64,000 nucleotides of DNA, taken from contig CAMDHY010000005.1 in the NCBI GenBank assembly GCA_945898215.1, positions 19,883 through 83,882 on the forward strand, in the 5' to 3' direction. The DNA is from Pseudoxanthobacter soli DSM 19599 (lineage in GTDB: Bacteria > Pseudomonadota > Alphaproteobacteria > Rhizobiales > Segnochrobactraceae). Position 1 is the stretch's first letter. Each line of letters starts with the position of its first letter. Shown here in pieces: positions 48,661 through 59,011 of this stretch. Below the pieces are notes generated by a model. The model was given only the letters and a program-made list of their open reading frames with translations, did no database searches and was not told where the DNA came from. The position numbers and the translations under genes are program-made.

Positions 48661-49527
48661 TCAGCCCGCTGGAACTTTGGACCCGGGCACGGTCATTGCG
48701 TCCAGCCCCCGCGCCAGCGCCACGAAGCCGGCCACGTCGATCTCTTCCGCCCGCGCCGTCGGGTCGAGGCCGGCGCCGGCGATCAGGGCGGCGGTGTCCA
48801 CGCTGAGGCTCTTGAGGCTCTGGCGCAGCATCTTGCGGCGCTGGCCGAAGCCCGCCGCCGTCACTCGCGACAGCGCCGCGCCTCGGCAGGGCAGGGGCGT
48901 CGCGATCGGTTCCAGATGGACGACGGACGATGTCACGCTCGGGGGCGGCGTGAACGCCCGCGGTGAGATGTCGAAGAGGATGCGGGCGCGGCAGCGCCAG
49001 CCGGCGAGCACCGCGAGGCGTCCATAGGCGGGATCGCCGACCGAGGCGACGATCCGCTGCGCCACTTCCTTCTGGAACATCAGCGTCAGCGAGCGCCACC
49101 ACGGCGGCCACGGCTCCGTCTCGATCCAGCGGACGAGCAGCGCGGTCCCGATGTTGTAGGGCAGGTTGGCGACGACGCGGGCGGGGCCTCCCGCGAGGGC
49201 TGCGTCGTCCACCGTCAGGGCGTCGGCCTCGACGACTTCCAGGCGACCGGGATAGTGGGCGGCGATCTCGGCGAGGGCGCCAAGGCAGCGCTGATCACGC
49301 TCGATGGCGACGACGCGCCGGGCCCCGCAGGCGAGCAGCGCGCGCGTCAGGCCGCCGGGGCCAGGGCCCACCTCGACGACTGTCACGTCGTCGAGTGGCC
49401 CCGCCGAGCGGGCGATCCGGGCGGTCAGGTTGAGATCGAGAAGGAAGTTCTGGCCGAGGGATTTGCGGGCCGACAGATCGTGTGCCCGGATGACGTCGCG
49501 CAGCGGCGGAAGCTCGTCGATCGCCAT
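48661..49527 (-). CDS. rsmA: 16S rRNA (adenine(1518/1519)-N6)-dimethyltransferase RsmA
   Basis: The KsgA enzyme, which dimethylates two adjacent adenines in helix 45 of 16S rRNA late in 30S assembly (288 residues). It shows S-L-G-Q-N-F-L-x-D, the SAM motif [11 protein letters not shown] and N-L-P-Y-N-I (catalytic N-L-P-Y). The C-terminal domain has [11 protein letters not shown]. It faces gmk, and the surA stop is only 52 bases upstream of its start, with no pdxA gene between them. Confidence 0.96.
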   Translation of the reverse strand: MAIDELPPLRDVIRAHDLSARKSLGQNFLLDLNLTARIARSAGPLDDVTVVEVGPGPGGLTRALLACGARRVVAIERDQRCLGALAEIAAHYPGRLEVVEADALTVDDAALAGGPARVVANLPYNIGTALLVRWIETEPWPPWWRSLTLMFQKEVAQRIVASVGDPAYGRLAVLAGWRCRARILFDISPRAFTPPPSVTSSVVHLEPIATPLPCRGAALSRVTAAGFGQRRKMLRQSLKSLSVDTAALIAGAGLDPTARAEEIDVAGFVALARGLDAMTVPGSKVPAG

Positions 49528-49579
49528 CCGCCCCTACCGTCCCGGTCCCTCGGTGGCGGGCGCCGCCGCGCCGCCGGGC

Positions 49580-50509
49580 TCACTTGTACTCGATGACCGC
49601 GTTGCGCTTCAGGTCGCGCAGGTAGCGACGGGACATCAGTTCGCCCTGCTCATCGAGCAGTTCCCCCTCGATGGCGGCGCGCGCCGCCGCGTCGCTCTGC
49701 AGCACGCGCTTGTTACAGAGTGCCACCATCTCGACGCCGTTGCCCGTGCGTTGCGGTGCCGTCAGACGTCCCACCGCCAGCTCGTCGAGCATCTTGACGT
49801 TCTCATCCGACAAGTCGGACTGCATCCGGCGACCGAGCGGCTTGATGACGACGCCCTGCAGGCCCTTGGCGAAGGCGAGGCCCTCGGCGCAAGAGGTGAA
49901 GCGGCCGCGCAGCTGCTCGGCCTCCTTCTGCTTCTGCGCCGCCACGCTGGCCGCGGCGTTCGCCGGGACGACGAAGATCACCTGGCTCAGCTCGTATTCG
50001 GTCGTCGTCGCCTTTTCCTTGTCCTTGCCGGGCTCGACCTTGTCCTGCAGGGCGGCGATGACGTCCTGTTCCGAGACGGCAACGGTCGCCCGGAACTTCT
50101 CCCGCACGACCTTGCTCCAGGCGATCTGGGCGCGGATGCGGTCCTTGAACGTCTTGGCGTCGACGCCGCCGGAGCGCAGGCCCTTCGTCAGCTGGTCGGG
50201 CGACATCTTCAGGCGTGAGGCGATGCCGGCATAGGCCTCGTTCACCTCCTCGTCGGAGACGATGATGCCGCGCTTGCGCGCCTCGGCGAGCTGCAGCTTC
50301 TCGTCGATGAGCTCGTCGGTCGCGACCTTCGTGGCGTTCGGAATGCGCTGCGTCATCTGGATGAACTTCGCCCGCTGGGCGATCTCGTAGTTGGTGATCG
50401 GCTGGTTACCGACGACGACCTTGATGGCGGTCTGCGCCTGTACCTGCGCGGGTCCGCAGATGGTCGCGATACCCAGTCCGATGGCGAGGAGTGTCCTGGC
50501 GAGCTTCAT
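49580..50509 (-). CDS. surA: SurA-like periplasmic chaperone / peptidyl-prolyl isomerase
   Basis: A periplasmic chaperone for outer-membrane proteins (309 residues). A signal peptide (about 1-26, V-Q-A-Q) precedes a SurA N-terminal domain with V-V-V-G-N-Q-P-I-T-N-Y-E-I and L-I-D-E-K-L-Q. A single shortened parvulin-like region follows (about 170-260), whereas E. coli SurA has two. The ATG at 50509 follows GGAAGAC. It is downstream of lptD, the best-known SurA client, on the same strand. Confidence 0.88.
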   Translation of the reverse strand: MKLARTLLAIGLGIATICGPAQVQAQTAIKVVVGNQPITNYEIAQRAKFIQMTQRIPNATKVATDELIDEKLQLAEARKRGIIVSDEEVNEAYAGIASRLKMSPDQLTKGLRSGGVDAKTFKDRIRAQIAWSKVVREKFRATVAVSEQDVIAALQDKVEPGKDKEKATTTEYELSQVIFVVPANAAASVAAQKQKEAEQLRGRFTSCAEGLAFAKGLQGVVIKPLGRRMQSDLSDENVKMLDELAVGRLTAPQRTGNGVEMVALCNKRVLQSDAAARAAIEGELLDEQGELMSRRYLRDLKRNAVIEYK

Positions 50510-50606
50510 GTCGTCTTCCGGGCCCCTGGCGCCGACCGTCCGGGCGCTCTCCTCCGAACCGCTGCAGCGGTGATATGGCGAAAGGATGACCCGGCGGCCG
50601 ACGGGA

Positions 50607-53081
50607 TCAATCGTCGGCCGAGATGCCGCTCGACAGGTCGAGATCGCCGATCGTGCGGAACCCGAAGCGCAGGAACACCGTCCGGTCGACCGCGAGCCCC
50701 GTCGCACCAGACCGGTCCTCCGCATAGGCGAGCGACAGCGAGAAGCTGTCGTCGTCGAAGGCGAGGCCGTAGCCGTTGGCGACGACGTTGTCCTGCTCGA
50801 GGTCGTAGCGGATCGTCCCGAAGACGCGCCAGTCGCGCAGCACGCGCAGGGCGGCCGAACTCTGCACTTCCTGGCGGTCGTCGCGGATGCCCAGGCCGGG
50901 CTGCCGGCCGAGATAGGCGTAGACAACCTGCGCGGTGATCGGCCCGGTCACGCCCGTCGCGGCGACTTCGGCGCGCTTCAGGGCGAAGTCGTTGTTGTCG
51001 AAGCGCGCACGTGTGCCGACGCGCAGCCCCGCCTGCGAATCGGCCGAGAGCCGGGCGACATAGTCCGACGCGTCGGTCTGCAGACCCGACGAGGCGGTGG
51101 AGTTGAGGATGTCGGCGGTGGAAAACGAGTTGCGGCCGGCGAGCTGGAACGACTTGCCGAACAGCGCCGAAATGGAGCCGCCGGAGTTGCCCTGCAGCGT
51201 GTAGACGAGGCCGACGTTGGCGCGCGTGCCGCCCTCGACGCGGTCGAAGCCGGTGAACTTGTCCCACTCGAACAGCGAGGTGTCGTCGAAGACGATGCTC
51301 TGCGCGTCCTCGTTGGGCAGCTCGCCGATAGACGTCTCGTCCGGACGGGCGATCACCTGGGCGACCGGCTCGAACACCTGGGTGCCCCAGTCGGCGGCGA
51401 ACATCCACGGGTACCGATACTCGATGCCGACCATCGGCATCGCGCGTCCGACGAAATCCTCGTCCCTGAGCGGCTTAACGGCGTTGTCGGCCGAGGCGAG
51501 GAAGAACGCGTCGCCGCGCAAGCCGGCGAACGGCGTGATCACCTGGCCGATCGGGTCGATGAACTGCTTGCGCCAGGAGACGTCGGCGGTGGCGCGCGTG
51601 AACGAGCCTTCGACGCCGCGGAAGCGCGTGATGTTGCCCGGCGCCAGGAAGGCGTCGGTCGTGGTGCGCGACAGCGAGGTGAGGTTGGTCGTCCAGGCGA
51701 ACTCGCCGCCGGCCACCGGGTTCTCGGCGATGCCACGGTAGTCGAGCACCGGGTGGACGATCGGCTGCTTCTCCTGCTGCTCGAGGCCGGGCGCGGAGAA
51801 GGGCGGCGGCGGCGCGTAGCCCGGCTCCACCAGCAGGGTGTTCTGCTGGTAGACTCGGAAGGCGAAGCCGCGCAGATCGAAGTAGTTGCGCTCGCCGAGC
51901 CCGTTCAGGAACACCGTCGAGACGGCCTCGTCCTGGCCGCTGCCCTGGCGCTTGTAGTCCTTCACGAAGGTCGGGTCGGTGGTCCAGGTGAGGTCCCAGC
52001 CCCAGCTCCAGCGCGGGTTGAGCCAGAACTTGCCCTCGGTCTCGATGGAGCCGCGGACGTCACGGTCGCCGTCGGTGTTGCGGAAGGCGTTCGGGTCGGC
52101 CTGATAGATGCCGGTGCCGCGCACCATGTAGCTGCCGGTGACGAACCTCTGGCGCCACTCGCCCGAGATCAGCGCGCCCTGGCGCGAGAGCGGCGTCACG
52201 ATCGCGGTGAAGTCGTAGTTCGGCGCCAGCGCCCAAAAGTAGGGGAGGGCCACGCCGAGGCCGAGCTGCTCGGAATAGATCGTCGACGGCGCGAGGAAGC
52301 CCGACTTGCGGCGCACCGTCGGATCGGGATGCGACATCCACGGCAGCCAGGCGACGGGCACGCCGAGGAACTCCAGGTAGGGGTCCTCGTAATAGACCGT
52401 CTGCTCGTCCTTCTTGTGGATGATGCGGCGGGCCTTGATCTGCCAGAGCGGCTTCTTCGTCGGGTCGACGAGGCAGGAGGCGCAGGCGGAATAGACGCCC
52501 TTCTCGAAGATGATCGTGTCGCCGTTGGTGCGGGTGGCGCTCTCCGCGGCGAAGCGGGTGCGCTCGATGGTGTCGACGCGCAGCGACGTGACGAAGCCGT
52601 TGCGGAAGTCGTCGGTGAGATCCATCGCGGTGGCGGTGACCACCGCACCGTCCGGCTCGGTCAACTGCACGCCGTCCTCGGCGCGTAGACGGTTGGTCTT
52701 GCGGTCGAGGGTCACCCGGCCGGCGATCAGCGTGTAGCCCTGATAGTAGATCTCGACGTTGCCGACGGCCGACACCGTGTCGACCTGGGTGTCGTAGACG
52801 AGCTCGTCGGCCTGCAGAAGCATCCGGGCGTTGGGGTCCGGGTCGAAGCCGAGGGCGCCGGACGCGTCGCGCATCGCCGGCGACGACTCGGGCTTGCCAG
52901 TCACCTTCGGCTTCTGCGTCTTCTGCACGGTCGTGGTGGCGGGCTCGGGCGTCTGGGCCGACAGTCCGGAGGCTCCGCCGAGCGTCAGGCACAGCAAGGC
53001 CGTCGCGGCAACGGCGCTTGCGGCGACCGTGCTGCCAACATGGTGGCGACCAAGCGACCCTGCGGCCCGGGGCCGACTCAT
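50607..53081 (-). CDS. lptD: LPS assembly outer-membrane protein LptD
   Basis: An outer-membrane translocon that inserts lipopolysaccharide into the outer leaflet (824 residues). A long signal region (cleavage near residue 43) is followed by an OstA/LptA-like jellyroll (about 80-230: L-L-Q-A-D-E-L-V-Y, G-N-V-E-I-Y-Y-Q-G, A-E-D-G-V-Q-L) and a large C-terminal beta-barrel. Paired cysteines in C-A-S-C are in the jellyroll. The start overlaps the lptG stop (ATGA). Order lptF-lptG-lptD-surA. Confidence 0.94.
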   Translation of the reverse strand: MSRPRAAGSLGRHHVGSTVAASAVAATALLCLTLGGASGLSAQTPEPATTTVQKTQKPKVTGKPESSPAMRDASGALGFDPDPNARMLLQADELVYDTQVDTVSAVGNVEIYYQGYTLIAGRVTLDRKTNRLRAEDGVQLTEPDGAVVTATAMDLTDDFRNGFVTSLRVDTIERTRFAAESATRTNGDTIIFEKGVYSACASCLVDPTKKPLWQIKARRIIHKKDEQTVYYEDPYLEFLGVPVAWLPWMSHPDPTVRRKSGFLAPSTIYSEQLGLGVALPYFWALAPNYDFTAIVTPLSRQGALISGEWRQRFVTGSYMVRGTGIYQADPNAFRNTDGDRDVRGSIETEGKFWLNPRWSWGWDLTWTTDPTFVKDYKRQGSGQDEAVSTVFLNGLGERNYFDLRGFAFRVYQQNTLLVEPGYAPPPPFSAPGLEQQEKQPIVHPVLDYRGIAENPVAGGEFAWTTNLTSLSRTTTDAFLAPGNITRFRGVEGSFTRATADVSWRKQFIDPIGQVITPFAGLRGDAFFLASADNAVKPLRDEDFVGRAMPMVGIEYRYPWMFAADWGTQVFEPVAQVIARPDETSIGELPNEDAQSIVFDDTSLFEWDKFTGFDRVEGGTRANVGLVYTLQGNSGGSISALFGKSFQLAGRNSFSTADILNSTASSGLQTDASDYVARLSADSQAGLRVGTRARFDNNDFALKRAEVAATGVTGPITAQVVYAYLGRQPGLGIRDDRQEVQSSAALRVLRDWRVFGTIRYDLEQDNVVANGYGLAFDDDSFSLSLAYAEDRSGATGLAVDRTVFLRFGFRTIGDLDLSSGISADD

Positions 53082-54175
53082 CCGTCCTCCAGATTGAGCA
53101 GGATAGTCGCGCCGAGGAGCGCCGCGACGACCCCGGGAGACCATGCGGAAATGGTTGGCGGAACGAGGCCGACTCCCCCGAGATCGCGCGCGACCTCCGT
53201 CGCGACATAAAGCACGAAGCCGGCGGCCACGCCACTTGCCACGAGGCGCCCCGTCCCGCCGAAGCGCGCCCCTCGCAGGGATACCGTCGCGGCGATCAGC
53301 ACCATCGCGCCGAGCAGCAGCGGCAGCGCGATAAGAGACTGGAACTGCAGGCGGTAGGGGTAAACCGACAGCCCGGCGCGGGCCGCCCGGTCGATCAGTG
53401 TCGGCAGCCGCCAGAAGGACACCGCGTCGGCTTGGCCGAGCGTCTCGAGGATCTCCGCCGGCTGCAGGTCCGTCGGCACGAGGAAGCTGTCATGCACGTG
53501 CGGCTCGGCGTCGATGGCGTAGACGGTGGCGTTGGTGAGCCGCCAGTGGTCCGGCTCGAGGCGCGCCGATTCGGCCTCGATTCGTTCGGCGAAGCCACCG
53601 CCCTGGTCGAACGAGAAGACGGTGACGCCGTAGAGATCGACACCCTCCTCGCGGATCTGGCGGGCGTGGATGATGGTGTCGCCGTCGACGCCGCGCTGGC
53701 GCAGCCAAAGGTCCTTCGCCGTCTGGGTGACCAGCACCTGCTCGCGCCCGAGCAGGACGACGCCGAGCTCGTCGGCCTTCTGACGCAGCCAGGCACCCGC
53801 CGGGTTGAGCAGCGTCGTGACCGCGATCCCGAGCACCACGGCGACGGCGACCGGCGGCACCAGGAACTGCCACACCGAGACGCCGGCGGAGCGGATCACC
53901 ACCAGCTCCGAGCGCCGCGCCAGCCCGACGAACGCCCCGATCGAGCCGAACAGAGCGGCGAACGGCCACAGCCGTTCCGACAGCGACGGCGTGCGCAGCA
54001 GCGACATCGCCAGCGCGCGGCCGACGGAAAAGCCGTCGCGTTCGCCGGCGCGCCGCACAAGTTCGAAGAAGTCGACGACGAAGATGAGGAGCGCACCGAC
54101 CACGAGCACGCCGAGGATCCAGCGGGCGAAGCGTCCCGCGAGGTAGCCGGAGAGGGTGCGGCCGACCACCGTCAT
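53078..54175 (-). CDS. lptG: LPS export permease LptG
   Basis: An inner-membrane permease of the LptB2FG exporter (365 residues). It has three N-terminal TM helices, a periplasmic beta-jellyroll (about 130-265) and three C-terminal TM helices. [24 protein letters not shown] (residues 76-99) is the cytoplasmic coupling-helix region. Start and stop both overlap the neighbours (lptF stop, lptD start). lptB is not in the window. Confidence 0.94.
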   Translation of the reverse strand: MTVVGRTLSGYLAGRFARWILGVLVVGALLIFVVDFFELVRRAGERDGFSVGRALAMSLLRTPSLSERLWPFAALFGSIGAFVGLARRSELVVIRSAGVSVWQFLVPPVAVAVVLGIAVTTLLNPAGAWLRQKADELGVVLLGREQVLVTQTAKDLWLRQRGVDGDTIIHARQIREEGVDLYGVTVFSFDQGGGFAERIEAESARLEPDHWRLTNATVYAIDAEPHVHDSFLVPTDLQPAEILETLGQADAVSFWRLPTLIDRAARAGLSVYPYRLQFQSLIALPLLLGAMVLIAATVSLRGARFGGTGRLVASGVAAGFVLYVATEVARDLGGVGLVPPTISAWSPGVVAALLGATILLNLEDG

Positions 54176-55353
54176 GCCCCCTTCGGCAGGCGCGGGAGAC
54201 GCCGCACGAGCCCGTCGACGAGGTCACCGATGGCATCGACGAGACGGGCGAGGGGGGCCGGCAGCGCCACCCGGCGGTCGGACAGCAGGATGGCGAGCGA
54301 GCCGACGATCGCTACCAGCGGCACCGCATAGACCCCCACCGCCGCCACCGGGAAGCGCACCGCCAGCGTGCCCGCCCCGAAGCCCGCGAGCCGCGCCAGC
54401 ACCACGGCGGCGATGGCGCCGAGGATCGCCATCGACCGTCCCTGCCGCGAGGTCCGCGGCTCGCCGAGGAACAGGAACACCAGGAGGGCGAAGGCGACGG
54501 GATAGAGCGGCTGCGACAGGCGGTCGTGCAGCTCTGCATGGAAGCGGCCGCGGTTCTGCTGGACGTAGGGGTCGGCCTCGTCGAGCGACAGCAGCTCGAA
54601 GATGGTGCGCTCGCTTGGCCGGTAGACCGGGGCGCTCTCCTCCGGCATCAGGTTCGACAGGTCGAAGGCATAGGCGTCGAAGCGGACGATCGACAGGCTG
54701 CCGTCCTTGCGGATGCGCCGCTGGATCGTACCGTTCGACATGACGAGCAGCGTCCGGTCGAGCGCCTCGACGATGTGGCCGCCGTTCGCGAGGTAGGTCA
54801 TCGACCGGTCCGCGTCGCGCTCGTCGTCGAGCACGATGCCGCTGACGCCGCCGTCGGCGCCGCGGTCGCGGATGTGGAAGGTCAGACCGTCGTCGATCTC
54901 GATGAAACGCCCCGGCCGGATGATCGACGCGACGAGGTCGATACGAACCTGCGTGAGCGCCTCGCGGACCTGCTTCAGTCCGACCGGCGCCGCCCAGAAC
55001 GTCAGGAAGGCGGCGAGCGCGCCGACGGCGACGCCGATCGCGAGAATCGGCTTCAGCGTCCGCCAGCGCGAGGCGCCCGAGGCCTGCATGACGACGAGTT
55101 CGCTGTCGGCGTTGAGCGAGGCGAGCGTGACGATCGCCGCGATCACGACGGCGAACGGCGCGATCAGCAACACGAGGAAGGGCAGCGCGAGCCCGGTGAT
55201 GGCGAGAAACGCGCCGATCGCCTGGCCCTTCGCCGTGACGAGGTCCAGCTGGCGCAGCGCCTGGGTCACCCAGACGACGCCGGTCAGAACCGTGAGCGTC
55301 GCCAGGAAGGCCACCAGGGCGCGCCGGAAGATGTAGCGCTCGATCAGTCCCAT
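54172..55353 (-). CDS. lptF: LPS export permease LptF
   Basis: The partner permease of LptG (393 residues), with the same six-TM plus periplasmic jellyroll layout. The N-terminus [10 protein letters not shown] and [17 protein letters not shown] are family signatures. The ATG at 55353 is chosen because AAGGATGG precedes it; a longer frame from 55404 adds an implausible Arg-rich leader. It starts the lptF-lptG-lptD-surA-(rsmA) run, divergent from pepA. Confidence 0.94.
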   Translation of the reverse strand: MGLIERYIFRRALVAFLATLTVLTGVVWVTQALRQLDLVTAKGQAIGAFLAITGLALPFLVLLIAPFAVVIAAIVTLASLNADSELVVMQASGASRWRTLKPILAIGVAVGALAAFLTFWAAPVGLKQVREALTQVRIDLVASIIRPGRFIEIDDGLTFHIRDRGADGGVSGIVLDDERDADRSMTYLANGGHIVEALDRTLLVMSNGTIQRRIRKDGSLSIVRFDAYAFDLSNLMPEESAPVYRPSERTIFELLSLDEADPYVQQNRGRFHAELHDRLSQPLYPVAFALLVFLFLGEPRTSRQGRSMAILGAIAAVVLARLAGFGAGTLAVRFPVAAVGVYAVPLVAIVGSLAILLSDRRVALPAPLARLVDAIGDLVDGLVRRLPRLPKGA

Positions 55354-55593
55354 CAGACCATCCTTGGGCAGACGACAGATACTCCGTCGTGTCGGGGGCG
55401 GCAACGCACCCCGGCGGTGCGAGCCGCTCGCGGGACTCGATCGGCGGCCCGGCGTGGCGCAGATGTCGCGTCTTGGTTAAGGGATGGTATCGGTCGCGCC
55501 CCGCCGCCCTTGCTGCGGCGGGGCCGGCGCGCCATCCTCTGCCCGACCTTCGAGGTGCCCCAAGCCTCGCACGCCGCTTCTCAAGGAGTTTCG

Positions 55594-57090
55594 ATGACGT
55601 CGCTCAGCTTCGACTTCACAGCGCCGGCGACCCCGACGACCCGATCCGCGGTTCTCGTGACCGGAGCCGACGGTGCCCTCGGCTCGGCGGGCGACACGCT
55701 CGACAAGGCCGGTGCCGGCATCATCCGCCGCGCCGTCGCCGCCGCCCGCTTCAAGGGCAAGCTGTTCAGCGGCCTCGATCTCGTCGCGCCCTCCGGCCTC
55801 GATCTCGACCGTCTCTCCCTCGTCGGCCTCGGGGCCGCCGGTGAGCTCAAGGAGAGCGACTGGGTGCGCCTCGGCGGGGCCGTCATGGGCCGCGTGGCCG
55901 AGGGCAAGGGCGATGCCGCCACCATCGTCCTCGAGCTGCCCCAGGGCGCCGTCGCGCCAGAGCAGGCCGCCGACGTCGCCCTCGGCATGATGCTGCGCTC
56001 CTATTCCTTCGACCGCTACAAGTCGAAGAAGGCCGACGACGACGAGGCGACCAAAGACATCGCGCTGACCGTGATGGTCGGCGACGACGCCAGGGCCAAG
56101 GCGGCCTGGGCGTCGCGCAAGGCGATCGCCGACGGCGTCAAGCTCGCCCGCGACCTCGTCAACGAGCCGCCGAACGTCCTCGGCCCCGTCGAGTTCGCCG
56201 ACCGCGCGCTGCAACTCTCCGAACTCGGCATCGGCGTCGAGGTGCTCGGCGAGGCCGAACTCGCGGCCCTCGGCATGCGGGCGCTCCTCGGTGTCGCCCA
56301 GGGCTCGCCGCGGCCGCCCCGCCTCGTCGTCCTGACGTGGAACGGTGGCGACGAGGGCGCGAAGCCCGTGATGTTCGTCGGCAAGGGCGTCGTCTTCGAC
56401 ACCGGCGGCATCTCGATCAAGCCGGCCGCCGGCATGGAGGACATGAAGGGCGACATGGCCGGTGCCGCCGCCGTGTTCGGCGTCATGGCGGCGCTCGCCG
56501 GCCGCAAGGCCAAGGTGAACGCCGTCGGCATCCTCGGCATCGTCGAGAACATGCCGGACGGCAATGCCCAGCGGCCGGGCGACATCGTCGCTGCCCGCAA
56601 CGGCACCACCATCGAGATCATCAACACCGACGCCGAAGGCCGGCTCGTGCTGGCCGACGCGCTGCACTACGCGATCGAGCGCTTCGAGCCGCGCTTCGTC
56701 GTCGACCTCGCGACCCTGACCGGCGCCATCATCGTGGCGCTCGGCAACCATCACGCCGGGCTGTTCTCCAACGACGACACCCTGTCGGCGCAGCTCTCGT
56801 CGGCGGGGCAGGCGACGGGTGAACTCGTCTGGCGGATGCCGCTCGGCGCGGACTACGACAAGCTGATCGAATCGAAGGTCGCCGACATCAAGAACACCGG
56901 CGGCCGCTACGGCGGCTCGATCACCGCGGCGCAGTTCCTGAAGCGTTTCGTCGGCGAGACGCCTTGGGCCCATCTCGACATCGCCGGCACCGCCATGGGC
57001 TCGCCGCAGACGGAGATCAACTGGTCGTGGAGCTCCGGGTTCGGCGTGCGTCTCCTCGACCGCCTCGTCGCCGATCACTACGAGGGCTAG
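55594..57090 (+). CDS. pepA: leucyl aminopeptidase (M17)
   Basis: A two-metal cytosolic aminopeptidase, hexameric in characterised members (498 residues). Metal and catalytic residues are in place: Lys264 and Asp269 in [10 protein letters not shown], and the N-T-D-A-E-G-R-L signature with Glu348 and Arg350. The N-terminal domain (about 1-170) is of the variable type that in E. coli PepA also binds DNA. AAGGAG precedes the ATG. It is divergent from lptF, as in many proteobacteria. Confidence 0.96.
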   Translation: MTSLSFDFTAPATPTTRSAVLVTGADGALGSAGDTLDKAGAGIIRRAVAAARFKGKLFSGLDLVAPSGLDLDRLSLVGLGAAGELKESDWVRLGGAVMGRVAEGKGDAATIVLELPQGAVAPEQAADVALGMMLRSYSFDRYKSKKADDDEATKDIALTVMVGDDARAKAAWASRKAIADGVKLARDLVNEPPNVLGPVEFADRALQLSELGIGVEVLGEAELAALGMRALLGVAQGSPRPPRLVVLTWNGGDEGAKPVMFVGKGVVFDTGGISIKPAAGMEDMKGDMAGAAAVFGVMAALAGRKAKVNAVGILGIVENMPDGNAQRPGDIVAARNGTTIEIINTDAEGRLVLADALHYAIERFEPRFVVDLATLTGAIIVALGNHHAGLFSNDDTLSAQLSSAGQATGELVWRMPLGADYDKLIESKVADIKNTGGRYGGSITAAQFLKRFVGETPWAHLDIAGTAMGSPQTEINWSWSSGFGVRLLDRLVADHYEG

Positions 57091-57113
57091 CCGCGCAAAG
57101 CCCGGCTCGGCGG

Positions 57114-57149
57114 TTGTGTCGTCATCGCGCGCGTCTATAGTCGCGCGCG
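57114..57149 (+). promoter_or_regulatory. candidate promoter embedded in a palindrome
   Basis: TTGTGT (57114-57119) and TATAGT (57136-57141) are 16 bases apart. The -10 lies in the loop of a perfect inverted repeat: CGCGCGCG (57126-57133), TCTATAGT, CGCGCGCG (57142-57149). It lies 29 bases upstream of the beta-propeller gene. It could alternatively be an end structure for pepA. Confidence 0.4.
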
Positions 57150-57177
57150 GTGGCGACATCGACGCGGGGTTGATCTG

Positions 57178-58989
57178 ATGAGAGTGTGGAAATTCGCGGC
57201 TTTCGCCGCCACGGCGGCGTTCGCCTCGCAGCTTTCGGCGGCACCCGCGTCGGCGGAGACCGTGACGCTGTTCGGGCGCGTCGCCTCTGGCGCCGTGGCG
57301 ATCACCGGCTCGACGGTGAAGGTCTATTCGGCCGGCAAGGGCTCGCCGACGCTGCTCGCCTCCGGCTCCACGAACGCCGTGGGCAACTTCCGGCTGCAGT
57401 ACGAGTCGCCCGGCGCACCCGCCGTGGTCTACGTCGTCGCCGACGGCGGCGCGACCGGCGGCGCGGCGAACAACGGTGCCATCCGGCTCGCGAGCGTCGT
57501 CGCCGGCCCGCCGCGCTTCCTCGAGGTCAACGAGCTCTCGACGGTGGCGACGGCCTACGTCTTCGCGCAGTTCCTCGACGGCAAGAAACTGTCCGGTCCG
57601 GCCCCGGGCCTGCCGAACGCCGGGGCGATGTTCTTCAACCTCGTCACGTCCGAGGGAGAGCCGGCCCCCACCCTGGCGCTGCCGCCGAACGGCTCGAAGA
57701 CCGAGGCCCTCGCGACGCTCAACTCGCTGGCGGACATCCTCTCCGGCTGCGTCCGCGACGCTGCCGACTGCGCTGCCCTCTTCGAGGCGGCGACGCGGCC
57801 GGGTGCCGCCGCGCCGACGAACACGCTGGCGGCGGTGCAGTCGATCGCGCTGTCGCCCGGTGCCGCCGCCGCCGACGTCTTCGCGCTCGTGCCCGCCAAG
57901 ACGCCCTACAAGCCCATCCTGACGCAGGCGCCGGTCGCCTGGACGATCGCCCTGAAGTTCACCGCCGGCGGCTTCGACGGCCCGGGCGCGATGGCGTTCG
58001 ACGCCGACGCCAACATCTGGGTGACCAACAATTTCATGCCGCCGGACACCACGGCGGGCAAGCAACTGACCGTCCTCGACCCCATCGGCCGGCCGATGTT
58101 CGGCAGTCCGGTCGTCGGCGGCGGCGTCGACGGCTCGGGCTGGGGCATCGCGGTCGCCCAGGACGGCAAGGTCTGGGTCGGCAACTATGCCGGCGGCTCG
58201 ATGTCGCTGTTCAACCGCCTCGGCAAGCCGCTGTCAAAGACCGCCTTCGCCACCGACGTCCTTGACGGCACGCAGGGCGTCACCGTCGACTTCGAGGGCA
58301 ACGTCTGGGCCTCGAGCAATAAGGAAGACCACGTCGTCCGCTTCAAGGGCGGCGACCGCTCCAAGACGAAGGTGGTGAGCGCCGGCGGCATCGAGAAGCC
58401 GTTCGCCATCGTCGTCGATCTCGACGGCAACCTGTGGATCGCCAACGCCGGCAAGCAGGGCAGCGTCTCCAAGATCAGCCCGAACGGCACGGCGCTCGGC
58501 GCCTCGCCGTTCAAGTTCGGCAACAAGTCCTCGCCGAAGGGGATCGCCGTCGACCGCGGCGGCAACGTCTGGGTCGCCGACTTCCTGCGCGACGGCGTCT
58601 GGGTTCTCGACAGGAAGGGCGACTTCGTCTTCGACGAGCCGATCTCGGTGTCGAGCCTCGACGGCGCCTGGGGCCTCGCGCTCGACGGCAACGAGAACGT
58701 CTGGGTCGTCAGCTTCCTGTTGAAGCGGCTGAACCTCATCTGCGGCCGCAACACCGAGACCTGCCCGCCCGGATCGAAGATGGGCGACATCATCTCGCCG
58801 AAGGGCGGCTACCGCAGCGAGGCGTTCCAGCATCTGACCGGCGTCTCGGTCGATCCCTCGGGCAACCTGTGGGTCGCCAACAACTGGAAGACGCTCGACC
58901 CGATCGCCGGCGGCGACGGGCTCGTCGCCCTCATCGGTGCCGCGGCGCCGGTGAAGACGCCGCTGCTCGGCCCGCCGCAGAAGCCCTGA
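57178..58989 (+). CDS. secreted NHL-like beta-propeller protein
   Basis: A 603-residue exported protein of unknown function. A signal peptide (about 1-26, A-S-A-E) is followed by a small Ig/carboxypeptidase-regulatory-like beta domain (about 28-95, G-S-T-V-K-V-Y-S, G-N-F-R-L-Q-Y). A helical section of about 120-225 contains L-S-G-C-V-R-D-A-A-D-C-A-A-L-F (Cys-x5-Cys). The C-terminal half is a beta-propeller with repeated blades ending N-I-W-V-T-N, K-V-W-V-G-N, N-V-W-A-S-S, N-L-W-I-A-N, N-V-W-V-A-D, N-V-W-V-V-S and N-L-W-V-A-N, as in NHL and virginiamycin-B-lyase-like proteins. A sensing, binding or lyase role cannot be told apart. Confidence 0.85.
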   Translation: MRVWKFAAFAATAAFASQLSAAPASAETVTLFGRVASGAVAITGSTVKVYSAGKGSPTLLASGSTNAVGNFRLQYESPGAPAVVYVVADGGATGGAANNGAIRLASVVAGPPRFLEVNELSTVATAYVFAQFLDGKKLSGPAPGLPNAGAMFFNLVTSEGEPAPTLALPPNGSKTEALATLNSLADILSGCVRDAADCAALFEAATRPGAAAPTNTLAAVQSIALSPGAAAADVFALVPAKTPYKPILTQAPVAWTIALKFTAGGFDGPGAMAFDADANIWVTNNFMPPDTTAGKQLTVLDPIGRPMFGSPVVGGGVDGSGWGIAVAQDGKVWVGNYAGGSMSLFNRLGKPLSKTAFATDVLDGTQGVTVDFEGNVWASSNKEDHVVRFKGGDRSKTKVVSAGGIEKPFAIVVDLDGNLWIANAGKQGSVSKISPNGTALGASPFKFGNKSSPKGIAVDRGGNVWVADFLRDGVWVLDRKGDFVFDEPISVSSLDGAWGLALDGNENVWVVSFLLKRLNLICGRNTETCPPGSKMGDIISPKGGYRSEAFQHLTGVSVDPSGNLWVANNWKTLDPIAGGDGLVALIGAAAPVKTPLLGPPQKP

Positions 58990-59011
58990 GCAGCCAGGGA
59001 CGGAGGCTTCC

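Noticed and set aside
54526..57090. Upstream extension of pepA to 854 residues
   Set aside because: The extra 356 residues are antisense to lptF and unlike any aminopeptidase. The ATG at 55594 has AAGGAG and gives the normal length.
55477..58065. An 862-residue minus-strand frame
   Set aside because: It is antisense to pepA and the beta-propeller gene, with low-complexity Arg/Gly/Val composition and no domain.
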